Source: Nitrospiraceae bacterium
GTDB taxonomy: Bacteria; Nitrospirota; Thermodesulfovibrionia; UBA6902
Length of the DNA: 57,723 nucleotides
Reading direction: 5' to 3'
Assembly (NCBI GenBank): GCA_003599275.1
Contig: QZJG01000025.1
Span: forward strand, 1-57,723
The first letter of the stretch is position 1. The number at the start of each line of letters is the position of its first letter. Below the pieces are notes generated by a model. The model had not been told where the DNA came from. It searched no databases and was given only the letters and a program-made list of their open reading frames with translations. Positions 43,610 to 52,000 of the stretch are shown here, one piece after another. The position numbers and the translations under genes are program-made.

Positions 43610-43631
43610 AAATTGAAACTGACCCACTACC
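43610..43631 (-). repeat. Right terminal inverted repeat
   Basis: Reverse complement begins GGTAGTGGGTCAGTTTCAAT. It abuts the right GCAAAATA copy at 43632. Confidence 0.92.
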
Positions 43632-43639
43632 GCAAAATA
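43632..43639. repeat. Target-site duplication, right copy (GCAAAATA)
   Basis: Exact copy of 40136-40143, immediately outside the right terminus. Confidence 0.9.
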
Positions 43640-43646
43640 TGAAATA

Positions 43647-43675
43647 TTGACTTTATTCTTCTATCTATGTTAAAA
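43647..43675 (+). promoter_or_regulatory. Candidate rplU promoter
   Basis: TTGACT (43647-43652), 17 bases, TTAAAA (43670-43675). The transposon ends only 7 bases before the -35, so any upstream activating sequence was displaced. Confidence 0.45.
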
Positions 43676-43706
43676 AATAGTTCTATTTTTTCTTTGGAGG
43701 CTAATC

Positions 43707-44018
43707 ATGTTTGCTATAATTGAGACCGGAGGGAAACAATACAGGGTTTCCGAAGGAGATGTATTGAAAATCGAGAAGATCGCTGAAAGCGACGGTACGG
43801 TAACGTTTGACAAGGTCCTGATGGTTTCTGACGATAAAGGGATTTCAGCAGGTGCCCCCTTCCTTTCTTCGGCAAAGGTCACTGCCGAAATTGTGGGAAC
43901 TGGCAAGTCTAAAAAGGTCCTTGTTTTCAAGATGAGGCCGAGGAAGAACTACAGGAAAATCAGGGGACACAGACAACCCTATACCGAAGTCAAGATTAAA
44001 GGGATACAGGTTTCATAA
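43707..44018 (+). CDS. rplU: 50S ribosomal protein bL21
   Basis: The 103-aa protein starts MFAIIETGGKQYRVSEGDVL and has the conserved KMRPRKNYRKIRGHRQPYTEVKI end that contacts 23S rRNA. TTGGAGG precedes the ATG. rpmA follows 26 bases later, the near-universal pair. Its upstream region was truncated by the element ending at 43631. Confidence 0.97.
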   Translation: MFAIIETGGKQYRVSEGDVLKIEKIAESDGTVTFDKVLMVSDDKGISAGAPFLSSAKVTAEIVGTGKSKKVLVFKMRPRKNYRKIRGHRQPYTEVKIKGIQVS

Positions 44019-44044
44019 ATATTATTTGTTGGAGGATATAGCAG

Positions 44045-44308
44045 ATGGCTCATAAAAAAGGCGTAGGAAGCTCACGGAACGGTCGCGATAGTCATGCTCA
44101 GCGACTCGGGGTGAAAATGTTCGGCGGGCAAATAGTGAAGGCAGGCAACATCCTTGTCAGACAGAGAGGCACAAAATTTCATGCAGGCTTTAACGTCGGC
44201 AAGGGAAGCGATGATACACTTTTTGCCATGATAGGCGGGGTAGTGAAATTCGAATATAAGGGAAAAGAAAGGCAGCAGATAAGCGTTTATCCGGTAGCAG
44301 GCGAATAA
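44045..44308 (+). CDS. rpmA: 50S ribosomal protein bL27
   Basis: The 87-aa protein is [29 protein letters not shown]... with [23 protein letters not shown]. It has the direct MAHKKG start without the N-terminal propeptide found in Firmicutes. GGAGGATATAGCAG precedes the ATG. A strong terminator follows. Confidence 0.97.
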   Translation: MAHKKGVGSSRNGRDSHAQRLGVKMFGGQIVKAGNILVRQRGTKFHAGFNVGKGSDDTLFAMIGGVVKFEYKGKERQQISVYPVAGE

Positions 44309-44331
44309 AGACAAAGGTGTCGTAAATTGAC

Positions 44332-44360
44332 AAGGCGGGGTTTTATCCCGCCTTTTTTAT
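44332..44360 (+). terminator. rplU-rpmA terminator
   Basis: AAGGCGGG/CCCGCCTT stem with a short loop, then a T-run. Confidence 0.88.
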
Positions 44361-44409
44361 TTTGAGCGCATTCATAACTATAAGAAATTTAAATTCACAA
44401 ATATATAAC

Positions 44410-44439
44410 TTGACACGGAATAATATGCTCGATTATCAT
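44410..44439 (+). promoter_or_regulatory. Candidate atpBE promoter
   Basis: TTGACA (44410-44415), 18 bases, TATCAT (44434-44439), 26 bases before the atpB start. Confidence 0.5.
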
Positions 44440-44464
44440 TATGGTCACTTTTTAGAGGAAAATT

Positions 44465-45151
44465 ATGCACGAAGCTCCGATAATATTTCCAATTAATTTG
44501 ATCATTGCTGCGGGTATTCCGCCCTTTGTGGCCTTTTCCTGGGTTGCGACTGCGATCATTCTCGCCGTCGCGCTCATGGTGAGAAGCTCTCTTAAACTGG
44601 TCCCCGCAGGAGCACAGAATGTTGTCGAGGTGGTAACCGAATTCATACTGAATCTTGCCGAGACATCTATGGGACACCACGGCAGACAATTCCTGCCATT
44701 ACTGGCAACTCTCTTTTTATATATCCTTGTATGTAATTTCTTAGGGTTGATCCCGGGTTTTGAAGCGGCCACCGGTAATATTAATACGACCCTATCTCTT
44801 GCGCTGCCGGTATTTTTTGCCACACATTATTACGGGCTCAAAGCCCACAAGCTTGGTTATATAAAGCACTTTGTCGGCCCTGTAAGATCGATTGTTGCGC
44901 TGCCTTTGATGATTCTAATGTTTATCATCGAAATGATCGGACATCTCGCGCGACCAATTACGCTTTCCGTGAGGTTATTCGGTAATATGATGGCAAAGCA
45001 TATACTGCTTGGCGTATTGGCGATGCTTGCGCCATGGATTATTCCGACGCTTATTTTGGCGTTAGGCACTCTTGTGAGTTTAATTCAGGCATTCGTATTT
45101 GTTCTTCTGACTACATTATATCTTGCCGGTGCAGTTGAAGAGGCACATTAA
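44465..45151 (+). CDS. atpB: ATP synthase F0 subunit a
   Basis: Subunit a forms the ion half-channels next to the c ring. The 228-aa polytopic protein has the essential Arg in TLSVRLFGNMMAKH and a C-terminal TLVSLIQAFVFVLLTTLYLAGAVEEAH. atpE follows after 125 bases containing a 10-bp hairpin. The other F0F1 genes are not in the window, so the complex is encoded at split loci. Confidence 0.95.
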   Translation: MHEAPIIFPINLIIAAGIPPFVAFSWVATAIILAVALMVRSSLKLVPAGAQNVVEVVTEFILNLAETSMGHHGRQFLPLLATLFLYILVCNFLGLIPGFEAATGNINTTLSLALPVFFATHYYGLKAHKLGYIKHFVGPVRSIVALPLMILMFIIEMIGHLARPITLSVRLFGNMMAKHILLGVLAMLAPWIIPTLILALGTLVSLIQAFVFVLLTTLYLAGAVEEAH

Positions 45152-45221
45152 AATAGCGAGCCTGCCTAACGTACTGCAGGGGCAAGCGAACGAATATAAT
45201 TAAATATATTCCTTACATTAG

Positions 45222-45246
45222 ATTCCCTGTACTTGCTACAGGGAAT
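45222..45246 (+). promoter_or_regulatory. Hairpin between atpB and atpE
   Basis: Perfect 10-bp stem ATTCCCTGTA/TACAGGGAAT with loop CTTGC, 30 bases upstream of the atpE start. It is not followed by a T-run. It could protect the atpE part of the message, or it could be a dispersed hairpin. Confidence 0.45.
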
Positions 45247-45276
45247 ATCAATAAAGTTGCAAGAAAGGAGGGTAAC

Positions 45277-45630
45277 GTGAATAGGAAAGGCATAACTATC
45301 GTACTGTTAACGTTTGTGCTTGTTTGCATGCTGTCACCGTTCGTCTTAGCGTCAGAAACAGCAGAAGCAGCGACCGGAGGGTCGGACGCTAATGTCAAGG
45401 CAATGGCTGCAATAGGCGCTTCGTTGGCAATCGGAATCGCCGCGCTTGGTACCGGTATCGGTCAGGGAATAGGCGTAAGCAAGGCTTGCGAAGGAGCAGC
45501 AAGAAACCCGAACGCAGTCGCCAAGATACAGACTTTGCTCATCATCGGACTGGCGATGATCGAATCTCTGGCAATATACGCTCTACTCGTTTCACTCGGT
45601 ATTCTTATAAACCTGAAACTTTTCTTCTAA
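45277..45630 (+). CDS. atpE: ATP synthase F0 subunit c
   Basis: Subunit c forms the rotor ring. The 117-aa form has a signal-like N-terminal extension (MNRKGITIVLLTFVLVCMLSPFVLA) before the two-helix hairpin. The polar loop is ACEGAARNPNA. The ion site is Glu in GLAMIESLAIYALLV, followed by Ser and a Tyr five residues on, and helix 1 has GIGQG. Gln, Glu-Ser and Tyr are features of sodium-binding c subunits. The Thr found in the classic sodium site is Leu here, so ion choice is open. The start is GTG with AAAGGAGGG. Confidence 0.92.
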   Translation: MNRKGITIVLLTFVLVCMLSPFVLASETAEAATGGSDANVKAMAAIGASLAIGIAALGTGIGQGIGVSKACEGAARNPNAVAKIQTLLIIGLAMIESLAIYALLVSLGILINLKLFF

Positions 45631-45665
45631 TCATCCGGTTAGATACTGTAACGAGTTACTTCAAA

Positions 45666-45698
45666 GAAAGGCAGGAAAATATCCTGCCTTTCTTTTTT
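45666..45698 (+). terminator. atpBE terminator
   Basis: Perfect 11-bp stem GAAAGGCAGGA/TCCTGCCTTTC with a 5-base loop, followed by TTTTTT. Confidence 0.88.
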
Positions 45699-45749
45699 AC
45701 TCCCCCGAAGGAATATCAATTTTTCATTTAAAACTGTTAAAATTTCTTC

Positions 45750-45842
45750 AATAAAACCACAGAGGGCACAGAGAAAAGTAATGATTTAGGACAAGCCGAA
45801 ATGACAGAACATTGTGTCATTCCCGCTTGTCGGGAATCTTTC
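45750..45842. repeat. Repeat debris between atpE and ftsY
   Basis: A single AACCACAGAGGGCACAGAG arm is followed by the hairpin ATTCCCGCTTGTCGGGAAT, both resembling repeats elsewhere in the window. The remainder of the 280-base gap holds only the terminator and the ftsY ribosome site. Confidence 0.45.
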
Positions 45843-45910
45843 CTTGAGAAAGCAGATTATTCCCATTGAGTACTTTTTGTGGTTAATGACGTTATATAAA
45901 GGAGAGCATC

Positions 45911-46816
45911 GTGGGATTTTTCGACAAACTCAAACAGGGTCTGGCAAAGACAAGAAAGACCCTCATTGAAAATACGGAGGCCCTTTTCCGGGGAAGAACG
46001 GTCGATGAGGGCCTGCTGGAAGAACTCGAAGAGGTCCTGATTATGTCCGACGTAGGCCCCCAGGCTGCATCTGCAATAACCGGTTCCCTTAGAGAAAAAG
46101 TCAGGCAGGGAAAAGCCTCAAATACCCGTGACCTGAAAAACGCCCTGAAGGAAGAAATCAGGAGGATGCTTAAAGAAGGCACTGGGATTATGTGTGCGGG
46201 TGAAAAGCCCTATGTGGTGCTTACTGTCGGAGTCAACGGCGTAGGAAAAACGACCACAATAGGCAAGCTCGCGAGGCGTTTTACCGACCAGGGGTTTTCC
46301 GTAACACTCGCTGCCGCTGACACATTCAGGGCCGCGGCCATCGAGCAGCTTGAGATCTGGGCGCAAAGGGCGGGCGCTCAGATTGTTAAGCACAGAAGCG
46401 GAGCAGACCCTGCGGCTGTTGCGTTTGATGCAGTGGCATCCGCAAAGGCAAAAAATGTCGACGTCGTCATAATTGATACGGCAGGAAGACTCCATACAAA
46501 GACAAACCTGATGGAAGAGCTTAAAAAGATCAAGCGCGTTGTAAGCAAAGAGGCCCCTTCGGCGCCACATGAAATACTGCTTGTGGTTGACGCTACATCC
46601 GGCCAGAATGCGATTAATCAGGCAAAGATATTCAACGATGCGGTAGGCGTGACGGGGATTGCGCTTACAAAACTCGACGGCACCGCAAAAGGCGGCATCA
46701 TTATAGCAATAAACAAAGAGCTCAACATACCGGTAAAATTAATCGGCGTCGGCGAGGCCGTGGAAGACCTGCAGGATTTCAACCCTGCGGAATTTGTCGA
46801 TGCGCTTTTTGATTGA
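45911..46816 (+). CDS. ftsY: Signal recognition particle receptor FtsY
   Basis: FtsY is the SRP-GTPase that docks ribosome-SRP complexes at the membrane. G1 NGVGKTTTIGKLA, DTFRAAAIEQL, G3 DTAGRLHT and TKLDGTAKGG are intact. At 301 aa it is essentially the NG domain with a short amphipathic N-terminus (MGFFDKLKQGLAKTRKTL) and lacks the long acidic A domain. The start is GTG at 45911 with AAAGGAG upstream. The next gene overlaps or follows immediately. Confidence 0.96.
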   Translation: MGFFDKLKQGLAKTRKTLIENTEALFRGRTVDEGLLEELEEVLIMSDVGPQAASAITGSLREKVRQGKASNTRDLKNALKEEIRRMLKEGTGIMCAGEKPYVVLTVGVNGVGKTTTIGKLARRFTDQGFSVTLAAADTFRAAAIEQLEIWAQRAGAQIVKHRSGADPAAVAFDAVASAKAKNVDVVIIDTAGRLHTKTNLMEELKKIKRVVSKEAPSAPHEILLVVDATSGQNAINQAKIFNDAVGVTGIALTKLDGTAKGGIIIAINKELNIPVKLIGVGEAVEDLQDFNPAEFVDALFD

Positions 46817-46835
46817 GGTCACAAAACAGCAATCC

Positions 46836-47690
46836 ATGCGCAGAATTATTCTCCGGAGAATTTTCCTGACAGCGGCATTGGCCCTTCTGACGAATCTCCC
46901 GTTGTTTGCAATGAATGTGGAGCTCCGCCCGGAAAAGGTCATCCCCGGTGATGTCTTTCTTTTGAGAGTCCAACCCGATAAATCCGCAGCCGGCAATACC
47001 CCGCAGGCCGAGTTCGCCGGCAGAAAGATAGGGTTTTATCAGGATGCCGATAATCATTTTATCGCTTTGGTACCTGTCGATATTGACACCTCGCCGGGGA
47101 AATATCCCGTAACGATCAAGGCGGGAGACGAAGAGAAGATTTCTCATGTCAATGTTGGCCCGCACAAGTTCCCGACTAAAAAAATCACCCTGCCCGGGGA
47201 AAAGGTCATATTAAGCCCGGAGGACCTGCAGCGCGCGGGAAAAGAAGCCGAGCTTCTGAAAAACATTTTGTCTCAAACTACTTCTCCTGAATGGGATGGG
47301 CGTTTTAAAGCGCCGATGGACACAAAGGTTTCAGAAACATTCGGGGTCAAACGCATCATGAATGGGAAAAAGACAAGCGTTCACGGGGGGCTTGATTACA
47401 AAGGACAGATGGGTGCGCCCGTAAAAGCGGTCAATGCCGGGACGGTTGTATTAAGGGATGAATTTTTCTTCGGAGGAAATACATTAGTTATAGATCACGG
47501 GATGGGACTTTTTTCTGTGTACATGCATCTCTCGGAGTTCAAGGTTTCAAAAGATGAGAAGATATCAAAAGGTCATGTGATAGGACTTGTCGGCATGACA
47601 GGCCGGGCCACGGGGCCACATCTGCATTTCGGTTTTAACCTGCAGGGAGTAAGGGTCAATCCGGCGTCTCTGTTTAAATTGAAGTTGTAA
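46836..47690 (+). CDS. M23 family metallopeptidase, exported
   Basis: This is a LytM-type peptidoglycan endopeptidase or activator. A signal peptide (MRRIILRRIFLTAALALLTNLPLFA) leads to a beta-rich N-terminal domain and a C-terminal M23 domain. The zinc ligands are His and Asp in HGGLDYKG and the final HLHF, with YMHLS between them, so the site looks catalytically complete. I chose the ATG at 46836 at the signal peptide; starts at 46794 and 46800 are in frame and overlap ftsY. Confidence 0.85.
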   Translation: MRRIILRRIFLTAALALLTNLPLFAMNVELRPEKVIPGDVFLLRVQPDKSAAGNTPQAEFAGRKIGFYQDADNHFIALVPVDIDTSPGKYPVTIKAGDEEKISHVNVGPHKFPTKKITLPGEKVILSPEDLQRAGKEAELLKNILSQTTSPEWDGRFKAPMDTKVSETFGVKRIMNGKKTSVHGGLDYKGQMGAPVKAVNAGTVVLRDEFFFGGNTLVIDHGMGLFSVYMHLSEFKVSKDEKISKGHVIGLVGMTGRATGPHLHFGFNLQGVRVNPASLFKLKL

Positions 47691-47707
47691 TTATTTGTGA
47701 ATTCACA

Positions 47708-48952
47708 ATGAACGCATATCTTGCATTAATTATCACCGCCTATCTCCTCGTGGTCCTCTTCGGCTACTGGCTGGATTATCTGAATCTTTCCCATATGAAG
47801 AAACACGGCGCTGTTGTTCCACCTGAATTTGAAGGGCATATTGACCAGGCGCTTTTAAACAAGACACATGAATATAACATTGAGCATACAAAATTCGATT
47901 TTGTCCATTCGGCTTTCAATAATATTACTTTTCTGGTTTTTATATTTGTGCTGCTTAATTTATATAATTCATGGATTATCTCGCTCAACCTCCCGTTCAT
48001 CCTGACGGGATTAATGTTTTTTCTGTTTCTGACTTATGCTGAAACGGTCATCTCGATGCCCTTTGACCTCTACGGCACATTTAAAATTGAGAACAAGTAC
48101 GGCTTCAATACAATGACTTTTAAATTGTGGATGACCGATACAATTAAATCCCTCCTGATCTCCACAGTCCTGATGGGCCTGGTTATATCATCGGGGCTTT
48201 TCATTATTCAGAAGAGTCCTGATCTCTGGTGGTTTTATGTATGGTGCTTCTTCCTTGCCTTCGGCATTTTTATGATGTACATATCGCCTTATGTGATCGA
48301 GCCGCTGTTTCATAAGTTCACGCCGATTGAGAACGAAGAACTCGAAAGCGGCATCCGCATCCTGATGCAGAAGGTTGGAATAAAGGTCAGCAGGGTATTC
48401 AAGATGGACGCTTCAAAGCGGACCAAACATACAAACGCATATTTCACCGGGATCGGGAAGGTAAAAAGAATCGTGCTCTATGATACGCTCATTGAAAAAA
48501 TGGACAAAGATGAAATCCTCTCAGTCCTCGCACATGAGGCAGGCCACTGGAAGAAGAAGCATCTTTTGAAACATCTGATTGCTACAGAGATTATTGCACT
48601 TATTGTAATGTATCTTTCGTATCAAATCCTTCAAAGTGATTTTCTGCTTCGGGTGTTTCATGTCGGGGAAGACTCCTTCTTTGCGAAGGTTGTGCTTCTT
48701 GGATTTGTCGGTCCAATTGTGTCCTTCCCCTTTAGCCCCTTGTCCAACTATTTTTCAAGACGGCATGAGGATGAAGCCGATGCTTTTTCTTACGAAATGA
48801 CAGAGAATAACCAGAGCATGATCACCGCGCTTGTTAAGCTTTCAAAAGACAATCTCTCCAACCTTCATCCACATCCGCTTTACGCCTTGTTCCACTACTC
48901 GCATCCGCCCGTGCTTGAGAGGATAAGAAGGATAAGGGCAATGTCGGAATAA
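47708..48952 (+). CDS. M48 family metalloprotease (Ste24/CAAX prenyl protease type)
   Basis: This 414-aa integral membrane zinc protease has five to seven hydrophobic helices. HEAGHWKKKH carries the HExxH zinc site, and a downstream RRHEDEADAFSYEM supplies the third ligand Glu. The N-terminal region (GYWLDYLNLSHMKKHGAVVPPEFEG) matches the Ste24 layout. In bacteria it is likely to act in membrane-protein quality control. It lies 17 bases after the M23 gene and may be cotranscribed with it. Confidence 0.9.
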   Translation: MNAYLALIITAYLLVVLFGYWLDYLNLSHMKKHGAVVPPEFEGHIDQALLNKTHEYNIEHTKFDFVHSAFNNITFLVFIFVLLNLYNSWIISLNLPFILTGLMFFLFLTYAETVISMPFDLYGTFKIENKYGFNTMTFKLWMTDTIKSLLISTVLMGLVISSGLFIIQKSPDLWWFYVWCFFLAFGIFMMYISPYVIEPLFHKFTPIENEELESGIRILMQKVGIKVSRVFKMDASKRTKHTNAYFTGIGKVKRIVLYDTLIEKMDKDEILSVLAHEAGHWKKKHLLKHLIATEIIALIVMYLSYQILQSDFLLRVFHVGEDSFFAKVVLLGFVGPIVSFPFSPLSNYFSRRHEDEADAFSYEMTENNQSMITALVKLSKDNLSNLHPHPLYALFHYSHPPVLERIRRIRAMSE

Positions 48953-49046
48953 CTGCTTAAGAAATCCTTCCTTACCGAACCGTTGCCATAGAGTCCCCGG
49001 CCTCTAATTTCCATGTCCCTCCGGCAAAATTATTATTATTACATTG

Positions 49047-52000
49047 TTATTCGCAAAATCTCATTGCCTTTGCTTTCGTGTAATTCTCACACGAACCTAA
49101 TTCACATGCCGTTTTCCAGTCAGCGCATGCTTTACCTCTGTTTCTTAAAGAATAAAACGTATTCCCCCGGTTGATATATGCAAGGGTATTTTTCCGGCTT
49201 ATTTCAATAGCGCGGTTAAAATCCGAAAGAGCGCTGTCATGCTTATGCATAAGCAAATAAGAATATCCCCTGTTGTTAAAGGCACGATCATCTTTAGGAT
49301 TAAGTTCTATCGCTTTGTCAAAGTCGGAAATGGCAAGGTCATGTTTTCCGCTTCGGCCATAAGTCATACCGCGATGAACATAAGCGTCGGTGTACCCCGG
49401 GTTTATTTCAATTGCTTTGTTTAAGTCCGAAATTGCATGCTGTAAATCACCCGCATCGCTGTAAGCCAATCCCCGGTTGTAGAAGGCTTGACTGCTGACA
49501 GGATCTTTCTCAATTGCCTTATTGTAATCAGCAATGGCCTTTTCATAGTCATTCATGCTGAAATAAATATTCCCCCTGTTGTTGTATGCATCCGAATAAT
49601 CGGGGTTTTTCTCAATTGCCTTGCCGTAATCGGATAACGCACGTTCAAATTCTTTTTCGTTCTGATAAGCCAGTCCTCTGTCAAAGTAGGCTTTAACGTA
49701 TTCAGTATTTAATTCGAGAGCCTTAGTATAATCAGCAATAGCGTCATCAGTATTCCCTCTATTAAAATAGGCTATTCCACGATTGTGATAGAAGATGTCC
49801 TTCTTCGGATTTATTTTTATTGCCTTATTGTAATTCGAGATTGCCTGTTCGTAATTCGCTTTGCTTATATAAATGTTGCCTCTATTGTTATATGCTTCTG
49901 CATTATCCGGCTCCAATTCTATGGCTTTGTTATAATCTGAGAGGGCAAGGTCTGTTTTATTAGCATCCTGATAGGCAAGCCCGCGGTTGGTAAATGCGCT
50001 CGAATTCCACGGATTTATTTCAATGGCCCGGTTGTAATCTGAAATAGCCTGATCGTAATTGTCTTTGGCGTGATAAACATTCCCCCTGTTAATATATGCA
50101 CCTTCATTGTAAGGATCTAATTCTAAAGCCTTGTTGTAATCGGACAGCGCTAAATCGAATTTGTCTTCCGCCATGTAAGCGAGACCACGGCCTATAAAGG
50201 CGTCGATGAATTTTTGATTTAGTTCGAGAGCCTTATTGTAATCTGAAATCGCTTTGTCATACGACCCTTTGTTGTAAAAGACAAGCCCGCGGCCATAGTA
50301 ACCATCTTCAAATGGAAATATTTTTAAAGCAGCGTCATAATCCGCTATAGCAGCGTCATACAGATTTTTAAGAGAATAAATTCCTGCTCTGTTGTGAAGC
50401 ACTTTGGCATAAGCAGGGTTTATCTCTAATGCCTTATTGAAATCCTCCATTGCCCTGTCATATTCTTTCTTGGAATTATATGCAACTCCTCTCCCGTTAT
50501 AAGCAATAATATCTTTGGGATTTAACTCTATCGCCTTACTATAATCAGATATGCCGCCGTCAACATCATCCTGCCTGGCAACTTTTGCAAAGCCCCTGAT
50601 CTCATAAGCAATATGATAATCGGGGTTATCAATAACAGCATTATTGATTTCAATAAATGCCTCATCAGACATCCCTAAATGGTCAAGCGCTTCGCCTTTA
50701 AAGAGGCGGGCCGCGGTCTCGCTTTTTATTTTTTGATTTAATGCGTCGTCAGCAACTTTGAGGAGCGGCTCAAGCATTCTATTCAGCAGGTCGGTCTCAA
50801 GGACTTTTTCTATCCTCGCCTTAGCCTCTTTAAATTGTCCTCTGACCCCGTATATCAGGGGTGCAAAATCTTTACCCAAATATGCCTGTGCATATTCAAA
50901 GTCTTTCTCAATGGCCCCGGCATAATCTGTCACAGCCTGTTCCATGTCCCCCTTGTCTTTATAAAGGTCTCCACGCAAAAGATAACCGGCGGCAGTTATC
51001 AATACTATGTCTGCAAGCTTTTCATGCTCGTAGAGCGCCTGATAATAGTCGCCTTTATCATGATAGGCGTATCTTCTGTCGGCATATGCAACATCGGGGT
51101 TCTGTCCATCTTCATAAACAAAGACATTTTGCATTAATCTGTTAAGCGCAGTTTCCATCTCTTGTTGTTCAGCCTTTCCTTCTTTGCTGTATTGGATGGT
51201 ATATAAGACGGGGAGAGCAGTTTCCGATTTTTGCAAAACAGCGGCCACGTTAGTGGCTTTATCTTTGTAATAAGCAGCTTTATTAAATGGAAATTTTCGA
51301 TTTAGAACGGCGTCCCATTCGCTTTGATATTTATCGCTGAGCTCCTTTGCAGACTCCATGTTTCTGGCAATATTGAAAGACGTTTCACCACCTTTACTTT
51401 CTCCTATTGAAATTGCGGTTACATCCCATACCGTCTTATCTTTTTCCTTAAAATATCCGAACCTTAATTTCATACGGCTCTTTTCAGAAATGCCCATAAC
51501 CTCCGACGGATAAGAGAAGGAGAGTCTTTTCGATTCGTAATGAAACACCTTGTTGTAGTCAAAGGAGATTTTAATTGTTGAAAAAGCATCGGCAAGCAAA
51601 TCCTTCATCATTAGTAACTCCCGCCATTGACTGAAATCGCCGTTATATGAAAGATAGACAAAATTGGTCAGCATTTTCATGTCCGGGATATGTCCGTCCT
51701 CCACAAGCCCTGTCTGCCCAACCCTTAACATTGTCATACAGCCACCGGGGATAGGAAGAGAAAAAGCCGCCAATTTCCAATCGCTGAATTCCATTATCCA
51801 TGTATTTGCAAGCCATTTCCTTCCGTAAGAATCTGTGAAGACATATTCATCCTTGGCCCTGCCGAGCGAGGTGATTTTTACATTCTCCTGTCCAACCCGG
51901 CGGGGAAAATAAAGCCCTTTTAGGACCGTATCCATAAACAATTTGGAATCACTGTAAAATTTATCCAGCGACACATCATCGGGTTTCTGAATGGAAAGGA

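Larger units (their letters stand above)
40144..43631. mobile_element. 3.49-kb IS1-type transposon with passenger genes
   Basis: The element is bounded by terminal inverted repeats beginning GGTAGTGGGTCAGTTT (left 40144-40165, right 43610-43631, 21 of 22 identical). An exact 8-bp target duplication flanks it. IS1-family elements have GGT-type ends of about 20 bp and 8-9 bp duplications, which matches the transposase inside. All five genes are on the minus strand: a 90-aa protein, a P63C-domain protein, the transposase, a 64-aa protein and a 223-aa membrane protein. It is AT-rich compared with its surroundings. Removing it restores a continuous host sequence. Transposons of this family with cargo are rare. 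Confidence 0.88.

Noticed and set aside
49239-51145. CRISPR-like periodicity within the large minus-strand gene
   Set aside because: The 102-base periodicity is TPR coding sequence in one frame; there are no constant repeats with unique spacers anywhere in the window.
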